Source: Pegoplata infirma (Eukaryota; Arthropoda; Insecta; Diptera; Anthomyiidae). From it: 64,000 bases of DNA. Positions 1 through 10,099 of this stretch are shown piece after piece. The stretch's first letter is position 1; each line of letters opens with the position of its first letter. The stretch spans positions 175,902,995 through 175,966,994 of the forward strand of contig OY992536.1 of NCBI GenBank assembly GCA_963921195.1. Direction: 5' to 3'. The notes beneath the pieces are model-generated. The model made no database searches. It worked only from the letters and a program-made list of their open reading frames with translations, and was not told the DNA's origin. The translations under genes and the position numbers were made by a program.

Positions 1-187
1 GGTTTTATTCACCACGAGGTGAATTATTATCCAAGTTACAAACCCAAGTTATTAAAATTTTTGGTTTAAGAAAATAGTAATTCTTGTTTTCTTTTTCGTT
101 AATTGTTAGCTATATAATTCGTTAATTCGTTAATTGTTAGCTATATAAGTCAAACTGAGGTGGCGTCCTGCAACTTTAGACACCAGC
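1..187. other. AT-rich intergenic sequence
   Basis: No gene is visible. The phrase gttaattgttagctatata occurs twice near 100-146. Bases 158-187 (gtggcgtcctg...agacaccagcct) recur in inverted orientation at 49935-49973, so this is probably an edge of an older repeat. Confidence 0.5.
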
Positions 188-195
188 CTAAAAAC

Positions 196-835
196 CATAG
201 ATGGGAATTTTTCATTACCATTGAAATTTAATTACCATTGGTTGATATCAATGGTAATGAAAAAATTTTCATTACCATTTAATGGTAATTAATTTTTTTT
301 AATTGAAAAAATAATTACTAATGGTAATGAAATGCACCAATTGTTGAAAAACACCAATTATAATTGGTTTCAAAACCATTGGTTTGCACATTTTTGTTTT
401 TTTGAAAAGTTAAAAATTTAAACATCAAAGTATGTTTTTACAAAAAAATATATAAATGTTAAAGACAAAAAACAAAACGCAAATAAAAATTTCAAATATT
501 GTGTTATACAAAGGCAATCAACGTGTATTTGGTTTATAAAATGTGAAAAACTAAAACACGATATAACAAAAAACATCGGATATTTTCAAATATTAACGAT
601 TTTGACAATATTGTGACGACCTTTACTAATGGTAATTATTTTTTTAAGTGATACCATACCAATGGTAATTATTTTTTTTTTTAATTTTCATTAGTAATTA
701 AATTGATAAGTAATTTAATTGGTACAATTGATACAACCAATGGTAATGAAAAAAATTTCATTACCATTGACATCAATTAAATGGTAATTAAATCATCAAT
801 TAATTGGTCCCTTTAATTAATTAGTCCCATCTATG
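196..835. mobile_element. 640-bp non-autonomous DNA element, CATAGATGGGA ends, 8-bp TSD
   Basis: The left end reads CATAGATGGGA and the right end TCCCATCTATG, an 11-bp perfect inverted repeat. Both sides are flanked by the 8-bp direct repeat ctaaaaac (188-195 and 836-843). The interior is rich in ATTACCATT/AATGGTAAT motifs in both orientations, so the element is broadly foldback. It has no ORF of note. An 8-bp duplication suits hAT or P-type transposition. A relative with CATACATGGGA ends lies at 28313-38944. Confidence 0.85.
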
Positions 836-962
836 CTAAAAACATTATCATAAAACATTTGTTCAATGTTCAGTTTTTTTAAATGACTATTTCTGTTCTT
901 TGTTTTAAAAATTAAAAATCAACAAATTTTACTTCTTTAATTTTTAATGATTTGTTTACGTT

Positions 963-1963
963 CCCGGTGAAAAATGTCAGATGTTATTCATATATAATTC
1001 ATGTATGCTCGTCCATATGTATTACATATATGAAGCAAATGCGAAAATTTTCGGCATATGTAAATATATGGACATATATGGTCACATATGTTACATATAT
1101 TTTTTTAATTCCATTTTGCATTTTGGAGTAAGGAATCCACACCTGAGCTGAAATCTCGCTCGAACGAGATTTCGATCATGCGGTTGTGTATAAAATGATG
1201 CAGAGCAATATGATCGAAATCCTGTTCGAACGAGATTTCACTTTAGAAAAACAATGTTTCACAATTTTTGAAAAATTTTCGAAGTCTTAAAAGTTTTTTT
1301 AAAGTTCAGAAAAAATTTTTTTTTTTGATTTTGGAATGCTTTTGTATTTTTTTTTTTTTTTTAATTTTCAAAGTTCCAAAAAAATTTTTTTAAAGTCCCA
1401 GACACAAAATCTTTTTGGCAAATCTTTTTCGGTTTGTAGTAAAAAAAATAAATAATGTTTTTAAGGAAAAATGAAGTCGAGACTTTCGGATTTTTTTTTT
1501 TTAATTTTTGAAGTACCAAGTGTTTGTAGTAAAAAATCATTAAAAAATGTTTTTAGAAAAAAAATGTTGAAAAATTTTCTAAGTCCTATGAAAAATTCAA
1601 ACATCGGGATACACATGGAAGTACAAGTCATATATGTGCAAATGTGTACATATCTGAAAATTTTTTTGAAAATTTTCAAAGTTTTTTTTTGGAAATTTTT
1701 TTTTGTGTTTTGGAGTAAAAAAATTCAGTTCGAAATTTCAGTTCAAATCATTTTGGATTTTTTTTTTGGAAAATTTTATAAGTCCCAGACATATGTATGT
1801 GCAGATGTGTGCATATGTGTTTGCATACCATCAGCATATATGAAAAACAATCAAGAAATATTGCTTCATACATGTATTCATATGGAGCATGTATGATCAC
1901 ATATTTTTCATATGTGATCACATATAAAACATGTATGTGCATATATGAACATTTTTCACCGGG
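963..1963. mobile_element. 1-kb CCCGG-ended element, 2-bp TSD (tt)
   Basis: The ends are CCCGGTGAAAAATG and CATTTTTCACCGGG, a 14-bp perfect inverted repeat flanked by tt on each side. Inside both ends are arrays of CATATATG/ACATATATGG words, the same layout as the CCCGGC elements at 24.8-49.9 kb, of which this looks like a short divergent relative. At about 1147-1244 there is an inner inverted repeat around gaacgagatttc. The longest open frames (up to 141 codons at 1471-1896) are T-tract products and look non-coding. Confidence 0.8.
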
Positions 1964-2063
1964 TTATTTTTTTTTTTTTTATTATTGGCATTAGTTTTTA
2001 CCTACTTGTGTTGGTTATTTTTTTTTAGATATAAATTTCAAAAAATTATTTATAGAAATATAA

Positions 2064-2125
2064 AAACACGTTGATGGGTAGAGTGTCTGGCCTGAATGTT
2101 GTTGATTGTGGGATCGATTCCCCAA
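2064..2125 (+). tRNA. tRNA-like sequence, probably a SINE head or tRNA relic
   Basis: The stretch has a B-box-like ggatcgattcc at about 2111-2121 and an A-box-like gatgggtagagtg at about 2073-2085, spaced as in a tRNA. Acceptor and anticodon stems do not fold cleanly, so it is not a functional tRNA. It is followed by an A/T-rich tail. A tRNA-derived SINE head or old pseudogene is the best reading. Confidence 0.3.
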
Positions 2126-2187
2126 AAATTTTATTAAAATTTTTTTTAAATAATATTCAATAGAAAAATTGTAAAAAATAACCTGCA

Positions 2188-3042
2188 AAATCATTAATTT
2201 TAAATGTTTTCTTAGATTATTTTTTGGAATTTGTTGGTAAAAATAACAGAACAACCCAGGAAAATTTTTCAGAACCGATTCCGATAACACTTGTTCTAGA
2301 ACAGGTTCTTCGGTAATCAAACACTATTACACTTTAATTATTCAGAACAAGTTAAGTGAATATTATTGTGAAGCTTGTTCTATGCAATCTAAATTTCATA
2401 ACATTTTGGTTCTCAGGAATTAAAAAAAATAATGTGTCAAAAAAATTAAAAAATAAATATAATTTTTTTTTGTGTTCACCAAGAAAAAATACGAAATTCT
2501 ATGAAAATATCAGGATATAATCGCAAAAATTGTTGATACGAAGGTAAGTAAATTAAATTTTGATTGTCTGGGTCGGGACAAATACTAATAAAATAATGTT
2601 TTTCATTTTTGTTTGCAGAAAATTCATGTTCTGATGTATCTTTATTGCAAGGCTCAAAATGCAATTTTGGAGGCGAAAAAGGATGTATGTGTGATAAAAC
2701 AAATTAATATACGATGTCATATAGGATTATCTTTATCTTTTTTTAATAAATTAATGCAATTCAAAATATTTCTTTAATTCTTATTTCTGTTCTAAATTTT
2801 ACTTCTAGAACCGGTTCCGAAGAACAAAAATGTGTTCCAATTTTGCTTACAAACACCTGTTGCTTTTGGGACAATCCCTTTGTAAAAAGAATCGGTGTTG
2901 CACAAGAATTAGAACAGGTTCTAGGGAAGTATAAGTTGTTCCACAATCGGTTCTTTGCAACCGAAAATTTTGCTGGGAATCATTAATTTTAAATGTTTTC
3001 GTAGGTTATTTTTTTCGAATTTGTTGGTAAAAAAGAATGAAA
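2188..3042. repeat. 65-bp direct repeat exactly flanking the CCCAGG element
   Basis: Bases 2188-2252 (aatcattaattttaaatg...) recur at 2978-3042 with a few differences. The second copy starts at the first base after the element. The flanking duplication is far longer than the 2-bp target duplication. Confidence 0.75.
2255..2977. mobile_element. 723-bp CCCAGG element, copy 1, 2-bp TSD (aa)
   Basis: It begins CCCAGGAAAATTTTTCAGAA and ends AAAATTTTGCTGGG, flanked by aa. A second copy of identical length lies at 4560-5282. Both contain GGTTCT/AGAACC motifs near the two ends (tgttctagaacaggttct type), arranged as subterminal inverted repeats. No real protein is encoded: the 60-codon frames common to both copies simply follow repeat identity. 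Confidence 0.85.
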
Positions 3043-3137
3043 AAAACGTAATTTTTTAATGTTTAATATTATTTATATTAGAAAATTTTTGCAACAATAA
3101 AAAATAAATGTTGATGTTTGTCAAAACAAATGAATAA

Positions 3138-3603
3138 CACTGTATGTAAAATTTAAACTTTTGAAATGACACACAAAAACGCCGAGACACCAAAACTTAT
3201 TTTTGGGTCATAGAATCCAATGGTATAACCCGTTTTAAAAAGTTAGCTCTAAAAAACGAGATATTTCGATTTTAAATTTGCAAGCGAAAAGTTAAATAAA
3301 TCCAAAATAAAAATATAAAATTCATCAAAATAAGAGCAAATATTGTTCCATGTCCGCTTGAAAATGGACGTCTATTATTTCTAGATATAAATTTTGACAA
3401 ATAACAAGTTCTTAACAAGCTTTTAAAGTTTTTTGATTCAAATAAAATTAAAATCGCCTAAAATCTGCTACTAACTTAAAGTCGAAATATCTTGTGATTT
3501 TGAGCTAACTTTTTAAAATGGGGTACACCACTGGATTCTACAACCCTAAATTAGGTTGACGTGTTTCGGCATTTTGGTGTGTCATTTTCACCTACTTGCA
3601 GTG
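3138..3603. mobile_element. 466-bp palindromic MITE, CACTG ends, TSD taa
   Basis: It starts CACTGTATGTAAAAT and ends in TACTTGCAGTG, flanked by taa on both sides (3135-3137, 3604-3606). The arms are inverted repeats over most of the length: atgacacac...cgagacacc is mirrored by ggtgtgtcat, and aaaaagttagct by agctaacttttt. No coding sequence. Confidence 0.75.
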
Positions 3604-4559
3604 TAATTACTGGGATGGTTTTCAATTGTTTATTCACTGGTTGTAATTGTGTTTTTCATTTGTTTTTGCCTACAACTTATTTTGAGTGTTGATGAATTTA
3701 ATATTGGCGTGACACACAAAGTATGTTCTATTTTTCGCCACTTTTCAGTGGCGAAAGATTGACACTAAATTATAACACTCAAAAAATTATGTTAGTAAAA
3801 TCAACTGAAAATGTCAGTTAAAATAACTACTTTGGAAGTCATTTTGGGGTCAACTACTTTTTCAGTTAAATCAACTAACAATGTTAGTTATTTTAACTGA
3901 CAAAAAAAAAAACTGACTTATGTAGTAAAAACTACTTACATTTGTAGTCAAAGCAACTAACATGTAGTAAAAATAAAATAATCAATATATAATTTTTTTT
4001 TTTTTCAAAATTTTTCAGAAAAAAAAATTTGAAGACCAAATTTTTTCAAAGTTTTTTTTTTTTTTTTTAAAAAAAGTTGTGAAAAATAACAAAAAAGAAA
4101 ATTTATTTTTATTTTTTGGAAAAAAACTTTAAAAATTTTTCAGAGATAAAAAAAAAAATAAAATTAACTACTTTAAATAACTGTTACTACATAACAGTAC
4201 TTTTTTGTTAGTTCCCAGCAAAAAATAAGGGAAGTAGTCCAAATCAAACCACTTCTGAAGTACTCCAAAAAAGCAGTTAACCCCTGATTTATTATTCAAA
4301 TGGAAATACTTTTAAACAACTTCCAAAAATTGATATATGATGTCATAAATTATGGCTTGCACCACTTCCAAATATAGACATTAGTATGCACTTCCTCACT
4401 AAAGAAATCTCCACTTTAAAACTTCATTAAAAAATTTTGAAATTATCAATAATTATTTAATAAATATTGGTTATTTTACAAATGCTTTATATTTAAAAAT
4501 TACATGAAATAATTCAATTAAGGAATGTATTAATAAATTATATTAAGCTTCTTACGTAT

Positions 4560-5282
4560 CCCAGGAAAATTTTTCAGAACCGATTCTGACAACACCTGTT
4601 CTAGAACAGGTTCTACGGTAACCATACACTATTACACTTTAATTATTCAGAACAAGTTAAGTGAAAACTATTGTGAAGCTTGTTCTCTGCAATCAAAGTT
4701 TCATAACATTTTGGTTCTCAAGAATTAAAAAAAAAATTATGTGTCAAAAAAATTTAAAAATAAATATCAATTTATTTTTGGTAACAAAAAAAAACACGAA
4801 ATTCTACTAAAATAGGGGGATATAATCGTGAAAATTTTTGAAACAAAGGTGAGTAAATTAAATTTTCATTGTCTTGGTCGGGTAAAATACTAATAATAAT
4901 TTGTTTTTTAGTTTTGTTTGCAGAAAATCCATGTTCTGGTATGTCATAATTGTAAGGCCCAAAATGCAACTTTGGAGGCGATAAAGGATAAATGTGTGTT
5001 AAAAAATCTAAATATTCCATGTTTTATATGACTGTCTTTATCTTTGTTTAATAAATTAATGCAATTCAAAATTTTTCTTTAATTCCCATTTCTGTTCCAA
5101 ATTTTACTTCTAGAACCGATTCCGAGGAACAAAAATATGTTCTAATTTTGCTTACAAACACCTGTTGCTTTTGGGACAATCCCTTTGTAAAAAGAATCGG
5201 TGTTGCACAAGAATTAGAACAGGTTCTAGGGAAGTAAAAGTTGTTCCACAATCGGTTCTTTGCAACCGAAAATTTTGCTGGG
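4560..5282. mobile_element. 723-bp CCCAGG element, copy 2, 2-bp TSD (at)
   Basis: It has the same length, ends and interior as 2255-2977, but is flanked by at instead of aa and lacks the long flanking duplication. The two copies are closely similar along their full length, for example gcttttgggacaatcccttt in both. This fixes the boundaries of the family. Confidence 0.88.
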
Positions 5283-5382
5283 ATAGTAAGGAAAAATCAT
5301 GAAAATTCAGAATATTAGGTTTGATTTTTGTTTTCTATTTTCGTTTTTTTTTTTGGTAATATCCAAGTTTATGACTATTATA

Positions 5383-5870
5383 AACTCGGTTTTAGCAATA
5401 GCACTGTTTTCGCATAACCGTATATACGCCCACCTATACAAATTTTAAACTATCCACGCTTATTTTTAACTTGTATAATTATTGGCATTAAATTTAAGTT
5501 TCGATAAAAAGTTCGCATTTGAAAATAAAATGTTTTTTTCCGTGTTTGCTTAAATAAACTTTTACATTCAACAAAAGTGGTGCCAAAAAAATTTTAAATT
5601 TTAATGTTAAAATATAAACCGTTACGCGAAAACAGGACTAATGTTTCTTGCTATCAAAAAATATGGTTAAACGAATCATAAAACAATGTTTCAGCTAAAC
5701 CGTGTTTTACCATAGCAATGCGAATGTGCTATAATCCCATATTCTCATACACGTCTTTTAATTTTAAATTGAACGACTCGTTTAGTATTTATTCCATTAC
5801 AACGAAATGACACTATATGGTAATAGAATGATGAGCTAAAACGAGTCGTTTAATTTAAAACGAGTCGTAT
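5383..5870. repeat. Two small inverted repeats (about 340 and 118 bp)
   Basis: The arm around cactgttttcgcataaccg (about 5402) is mirrored by cgttacgcgaaaacagg (about 5620), with cggttttagc versus gctaaaccg outside. Separately, 5752-5790 (cgactcgttta) is mirrored by 5838-5870 (taaaacgagtcg). Both look like degenerate MITEs. Confidence 0.5.
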
Positions 5871-6407
5871 GCGATTCCTACTTTTTTTTTCCTTCCTTTT
5901 TCTTTCTTTTTTCTTTTTTTTTCTTTTTGAAATTTGTTCTGGGGGGGGGGGTAATTTCCCCTTCCCCCCCCTTGTACCCGCCCTTGTTATTTTATTTTTA
6001 CTACATTTTTATTGTTTTGACTACAAATGTTAGTAGTTTTTACTACATAAGTCAGTTGTTTTTTGTCAGTTAAAATAACTAACATTGTTAGTTGATTTAA
6101 CTGAAAAAGTAGTTGACCCCAAAACAACTTACAAAGTAGTTATTTTAACTGACATTTTCAGTTGATTTTACTAACATAATTTTTGAGTGTAGTGTTTAAT
6201 CACTTCTTAAATATACAATATTATGCATTCGCAATGAAGTGGTTAATAAGTATAGTCAAAAATTCAAAGTTATAGAATAGTATGAAGACCACTTCATATT
6301 TACTGAAAAACGAGTTGAAACAACTACTAACTTGCTGCGACAACTATATGAAAATGTAATGAGATATTCAGTAGATATTCACTACTCCAGAAGCAGTAGA
6401 AGTCCTT

Positions 6408-7275
6408 TTTATACCCTCCACTCTAGTGATAGAGGGTATATAAGTTTGTCATTCCGTTTGTAACACCTCGAAATATTGGTCTAGGACCCCATAAAGTATA
6501 TATATTCATGATCCTCGATCGATTTTAAGACGATCTAGCGATGTCCGTCCGTCCGTCCGTCTGTCTGTCTGTCTGTCTGTCTGTTGAAAACACGCTAACT
6601 TTTGAAAGACTATACGGAGGCTCCTGAAGTTTGGCATATATGTTGGGCATTTACTTGGTCAGGTTGGTATTGCAATCCAGCGAAATCGGTCCAGTGGTTC
6701 AAAAGTTATAAGCAAATGAGTGAATTTCGGCAAGGGTTTTTCTGGAATTTACTAGATAAAACACACGGTAACTTTCGAACGGCAATTCTGAGGGTGCTGA
6801 AGTGTGGCATATGTATTTGCCGTTCCTCTGGTCCGGTTCGTTTTAAATTTCAGCCAAATCGGTTCGGTGGTTCAAAAGTTATTAGCAAAACCGTAAATGT
6901 CAGATTCACCTCACCTTAAATTCACGTGTTGAAACCCCGTTAAACAGGTTTTAAAAACATTGGTAAGTCACAAAAATATTTTACAACGCATTTTTGTCAC
7001 TCAAAAATATTTTTACACTAAAAGAAAAAAAAAATACACTCGAAAAAAATTTTACACTCAAAAAAAAATTTACACCCAAAAAAAAAATTTAGTAAATTTT
7101 TTTTTTTTTTTTTTCAAAAATTGGTTAAAAAAAAAAGTTTTTTTAAACAAAATAAAATATTTCTAATCAAAAATGTTATTTTTTCACTCTAGAAAATTTA
7201 CTATAACTTAAAAAGGGCATTATGGAGGGTATTCATAGATTCGGCCAAGTCGAATTTAACTTTTCTACTTGTTAT
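6408..7275 (+). mobile_element. Mini-me-like fly repeat, copy 1
   Basis: It begins TATACCCTCCACTCTAGTG..., whose first 30 bases can fold, followed by ataagtttgtcattccgttt and the segment leading to a (GTCC)n(GTCT)n tract at 6541-6584. It ends ...gaatttaacttttctacttgtta. From memory this matches the mini-me class of dipteran elements (conserved core plus GTCY microsatellite), often linked to Helitrons. Further copies are at 21619-24295 (minus), 53790-54110 (partial) and 57490-59218. The 105-codon frame at 6602-6919 lies wholly inside the repeat. Confidence 0.75.
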
Positions 7276-7488
7276 CATTGTTCTAAGTAATGTTTTTTTT
7301 TTGCTGGGTTATTAAAAAAACGACTTAAAATAACTAACAGAAATAGTTGTTTGATATTTTTCATAGAAAAACAACTGACTTTGTAGTTGAAAACAACTAA
7401 CTAATGTTAAATATACAAACAACTAACATGTAGTAACTTACATAATTTTCTGAGTGAACATATATCTCTAGTGTTTATTATGTACTTA

Positions 7489-7860
7489 CACTAAGAAAAT
7501 TATGTCATTAACTGTTTGTAGTTTATTTAAAAAAGTAATCAGTCAAGTTATTTTTAAAGAAAAATCACTTACTTTATTAAGGATTTCTTGTTTTCTACTT
7601 TTTCTGTAGTTTAAAAAAAATAAATTATTCAATTTCGTCAATAAAAAAATGTCTTCCATCGTTTTAATGTTTTTCAATACAAAATAGGAGAATATTCATT
7701 GGTTTTTTAATATTTTTGTTAGTCATTCAATTAACAGTAAAAATTGACTGTAATATTAATTTTTATTTTAAATGAAAAATCATTGGAATGGTTTTTAAAT
7801 AAAATTTCACTTGTTTTAAGTGAATATTCATTGGAATTTACCTACATAATTTTTTTAATG
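7489..7860. mobile_element. CACTAAG MITE, copy with a decayed right end
   Basis: The left end CACTAAGAAAATTATGTCAT and the following 350 bases match, in inverted orientation, the cleaner copy at 55222-55617. The right end has decayed (AATG instead of AGTG) and no clean target duplication remains. Confidence 0.7.
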
Positions 7861-9374
7861 GAAATATAAACATTTTTAACTCAACTTCTGAAGTAGTGAA
7901 GCGCTTTTTTGGAAGCGCTTTTTCATCACTTTCATAGAAGAATATATTTCTTGGCATTTTGGGTGTGATTATGTCATTTTTATTTGGTGATATAGAACGT
8001 CTAAATAAGAAGTTCACTTCTTTTTGTAAGATTGATTGAAAGGGGATTTTTTGTGTAATATTTACACTAAGAACACTGTTTGACAGCAAAAACCTCCCAG
8101 TGCGATTTCTAACTGGTCCTTGTAGATTTTGGTCTCCTGCTTCCAAATTTACCGTCCAAATTCTTCTACCACGTACCGTTTTTGAGATATTCGCTGTTAA
8201 AAAGTAAAAAAAAAAAACAATATTTTAGCACTTTTAGGGGTCCAGTGTTATGTATTCTTACGTTGCTTCCACCAAATAGGGCTTGAATTTGAAAAATTTT
8301 AGTGTGATTTATAAAGAATATAAGTGTGCAACAGTGGAGTTTGAGTTTTTTAAACGCATATATTTCAAAAACAGTATGTGATAAAAAAATTTGGATGCCA
8401 GATTTGAAATAAAGATGTCTTATTTTTACTAAATCGAGTACTATTGTGTTTGAGCAACTTAAGAATACGTTACAGAGGAGACCCAAATATTTCAATATTC
8501 AAACGCGAATATCTTAAAAACCTTACGTGATAGAAAAATTAATTTGATTGATAATCAAACGTATATACTTCGAATTAAAAAAAAGAGTAATTATAAAGAT
8601 CACAAAACTATAAAAATTCGTGGCGAATTGATTCACCAGTTTGTTCTGATCACAAACCTTAACCTCTAAAAAGCCTAAACAATCATTAATAATATGATAC
8701 AGCAAAATCCGCTTTAGTTCGCAAATGTATTTATTTAAATAAGGACCAACTGTTTTCGATATAAGATATCGTGGACCTATATTCAAAATATGCCAACTCA
8801 AATTTGACCGAAATGAGTTTCCGATGGCAAATAGCTCCCCTATGCAATACCCATATGTGATAAAAATTTCAGAGCAAAAAAATAATTGGTTGTCGTTTTA
8901 CATCCATTTTTGTTATTCTGCTATCTCAAAGTACATTTTTTTTTTTGGTGAAAATAAATGCCAACTCCCATTGTAAAATTCCAAAAATTTTTGAAAAATT
9001 TAAAAAAAATAGACCACACATCTTATTGCATTTGCCATGCTGACCACGAATCTGGCAAAGATTTTGATACCTAATGGCTAGTTTTCGAGATATTGCCATT
9101 TTGAAAATATCGGTAAATAGTGTTTGCAAAAAAAAAATGCTTATATAGATGTAACTTTCAAACTATTTATCAGATAGAAATATTATGAGTGGGGCAAATA
9201 AAGTCAATGATATAAGCTTTCAAAGTAGCTAGTTTAAAAAGACCCTTTTACAATACAGCGTGAGTTACAGAGTGCCAAAGTTGACCACCCTAAGATTAAA
9301 AGGATTTCGGAGCTAGTTACTTTTAAAAATATGCAAAGATTTTTAGTTTTTTTCAGTTTTTGCAATTATCGTAC
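7861..9374. other. No gene seen; old repeat-derived sequence
   Basis: Open frames up to 109 codons occur on the minus strand, but none shows a recognisable domain. Phrases such as gagatattcg, gagatattgcc and aatatcttaaaa recur in both orientations, and poly-A/T runs are common. This looks like decayed repeat DNA. Confidence 0.4.
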
Positions 9375-10099
9375 TAAGGGTGTGTGTGAAACGGTAGCAA
9401 AGTATGCTTGTAAGTAAATTTTTGACAGTCCTGAGGTGAATAAAATTTCACTAGCCCACAGGCAAAGACTAACAAGACCTCCGACTCTACATAACCTCAA
9501 TAAATTAATTCACACATACAGGTACTGTGTATTCAACACACTTGTGAAAGCGTGGTGAAATAAAAAACTATGACATTTGTAATCAAAATATAAACAAAAA
9601 AGTTGTTTATTAATTTTTTAATAAAATATCGAATTTTTGGATGATTTTTGTTTTTTTGCAAAAGAAACTTGGTAAGTAAATGAAAATCTAATATACATTT
9701 TGGTTTTAAATTAATAAATTGTATTATTTAAGGTCAAAATCGTACAAACTCCCATTTGTTTTTTTTTCCAGATTTCTGTTCTAAAGAGGGGATGAAAATA
9801 CATTTGCAATGAATATTGTTCATGTTAAATTATGTTACTAAAGGTAGTTATTACTTAATTTTTTAGTTTGTTGTGGTTTAGATTGAAATATTTATCGGTG
9901 TTTCTCTTGTATCTTCCAGTTGCCTATGTATTTTTCTGTGGATTTCTGGTTTTCCATACCCAATGCAAACTTTATGGCAAGGAAACGCGTTTCCTGTGGT
10001 CGCATCAGTTTTTGCAAACGCGTTTGGTTGTACCCGCTTTTCGGGAAAAGTATGAAAAAGGCTCTGTAGAAAATGTTGCGAATCTAATTTTTTCATACG

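Larger units (their letters stand above)
4214..7308. mobile_element. CCCAGC-ended element, TSD tt, with nested insertions
   Basis: The ends are CCCAGCAAAAAAT at 4214 and TTTTTTTGCTGGG at 7308, flanked by tt. It carries the second CCCAGG copy, a solo end of the CACTC family (6000-6189), two small inverted-repeat stretches (about 5383-5716 and 5752-5870) and a mini-me-like repeat. Only the short termini define it, so ends from two different copies cannot be excluded. Confidence 0.5.
3776..7456. mobile_element. CACTC-ended element interrupted by a CCCAGC-ended element
   Basis: The left end is CACTCAAAAAATTATGTTAG (3776) and the right end, read inward on the minus strand, is CACTCAGAAAATTATGTAAG (7456). 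Both are flanked by aa. Both subterminal regions repeat AACTAACA/GTAGTTAT words. The interior is split at tt|CCCAGC by the element at 4214-7308. A solo right end of the same family lies at 6000-6189. CACTA-like termini with a 2-bp duplication suggest the CMC/EnSpm group, by inference. Confidence 0.6.

Noticed and set aside
1471..1896. 141-codon open frame
   Set aside because: It lies inside the CCCGG element, is dominated by Phe/Lys from T and A runs, and has no recognisable domain.
5941..5985. End of another hAT-like element (G run plus gtacccgcccttg)
   Set aside because: It resembles the 60620 terminus when complemented, but no partner end or 8-bp duplication was found.
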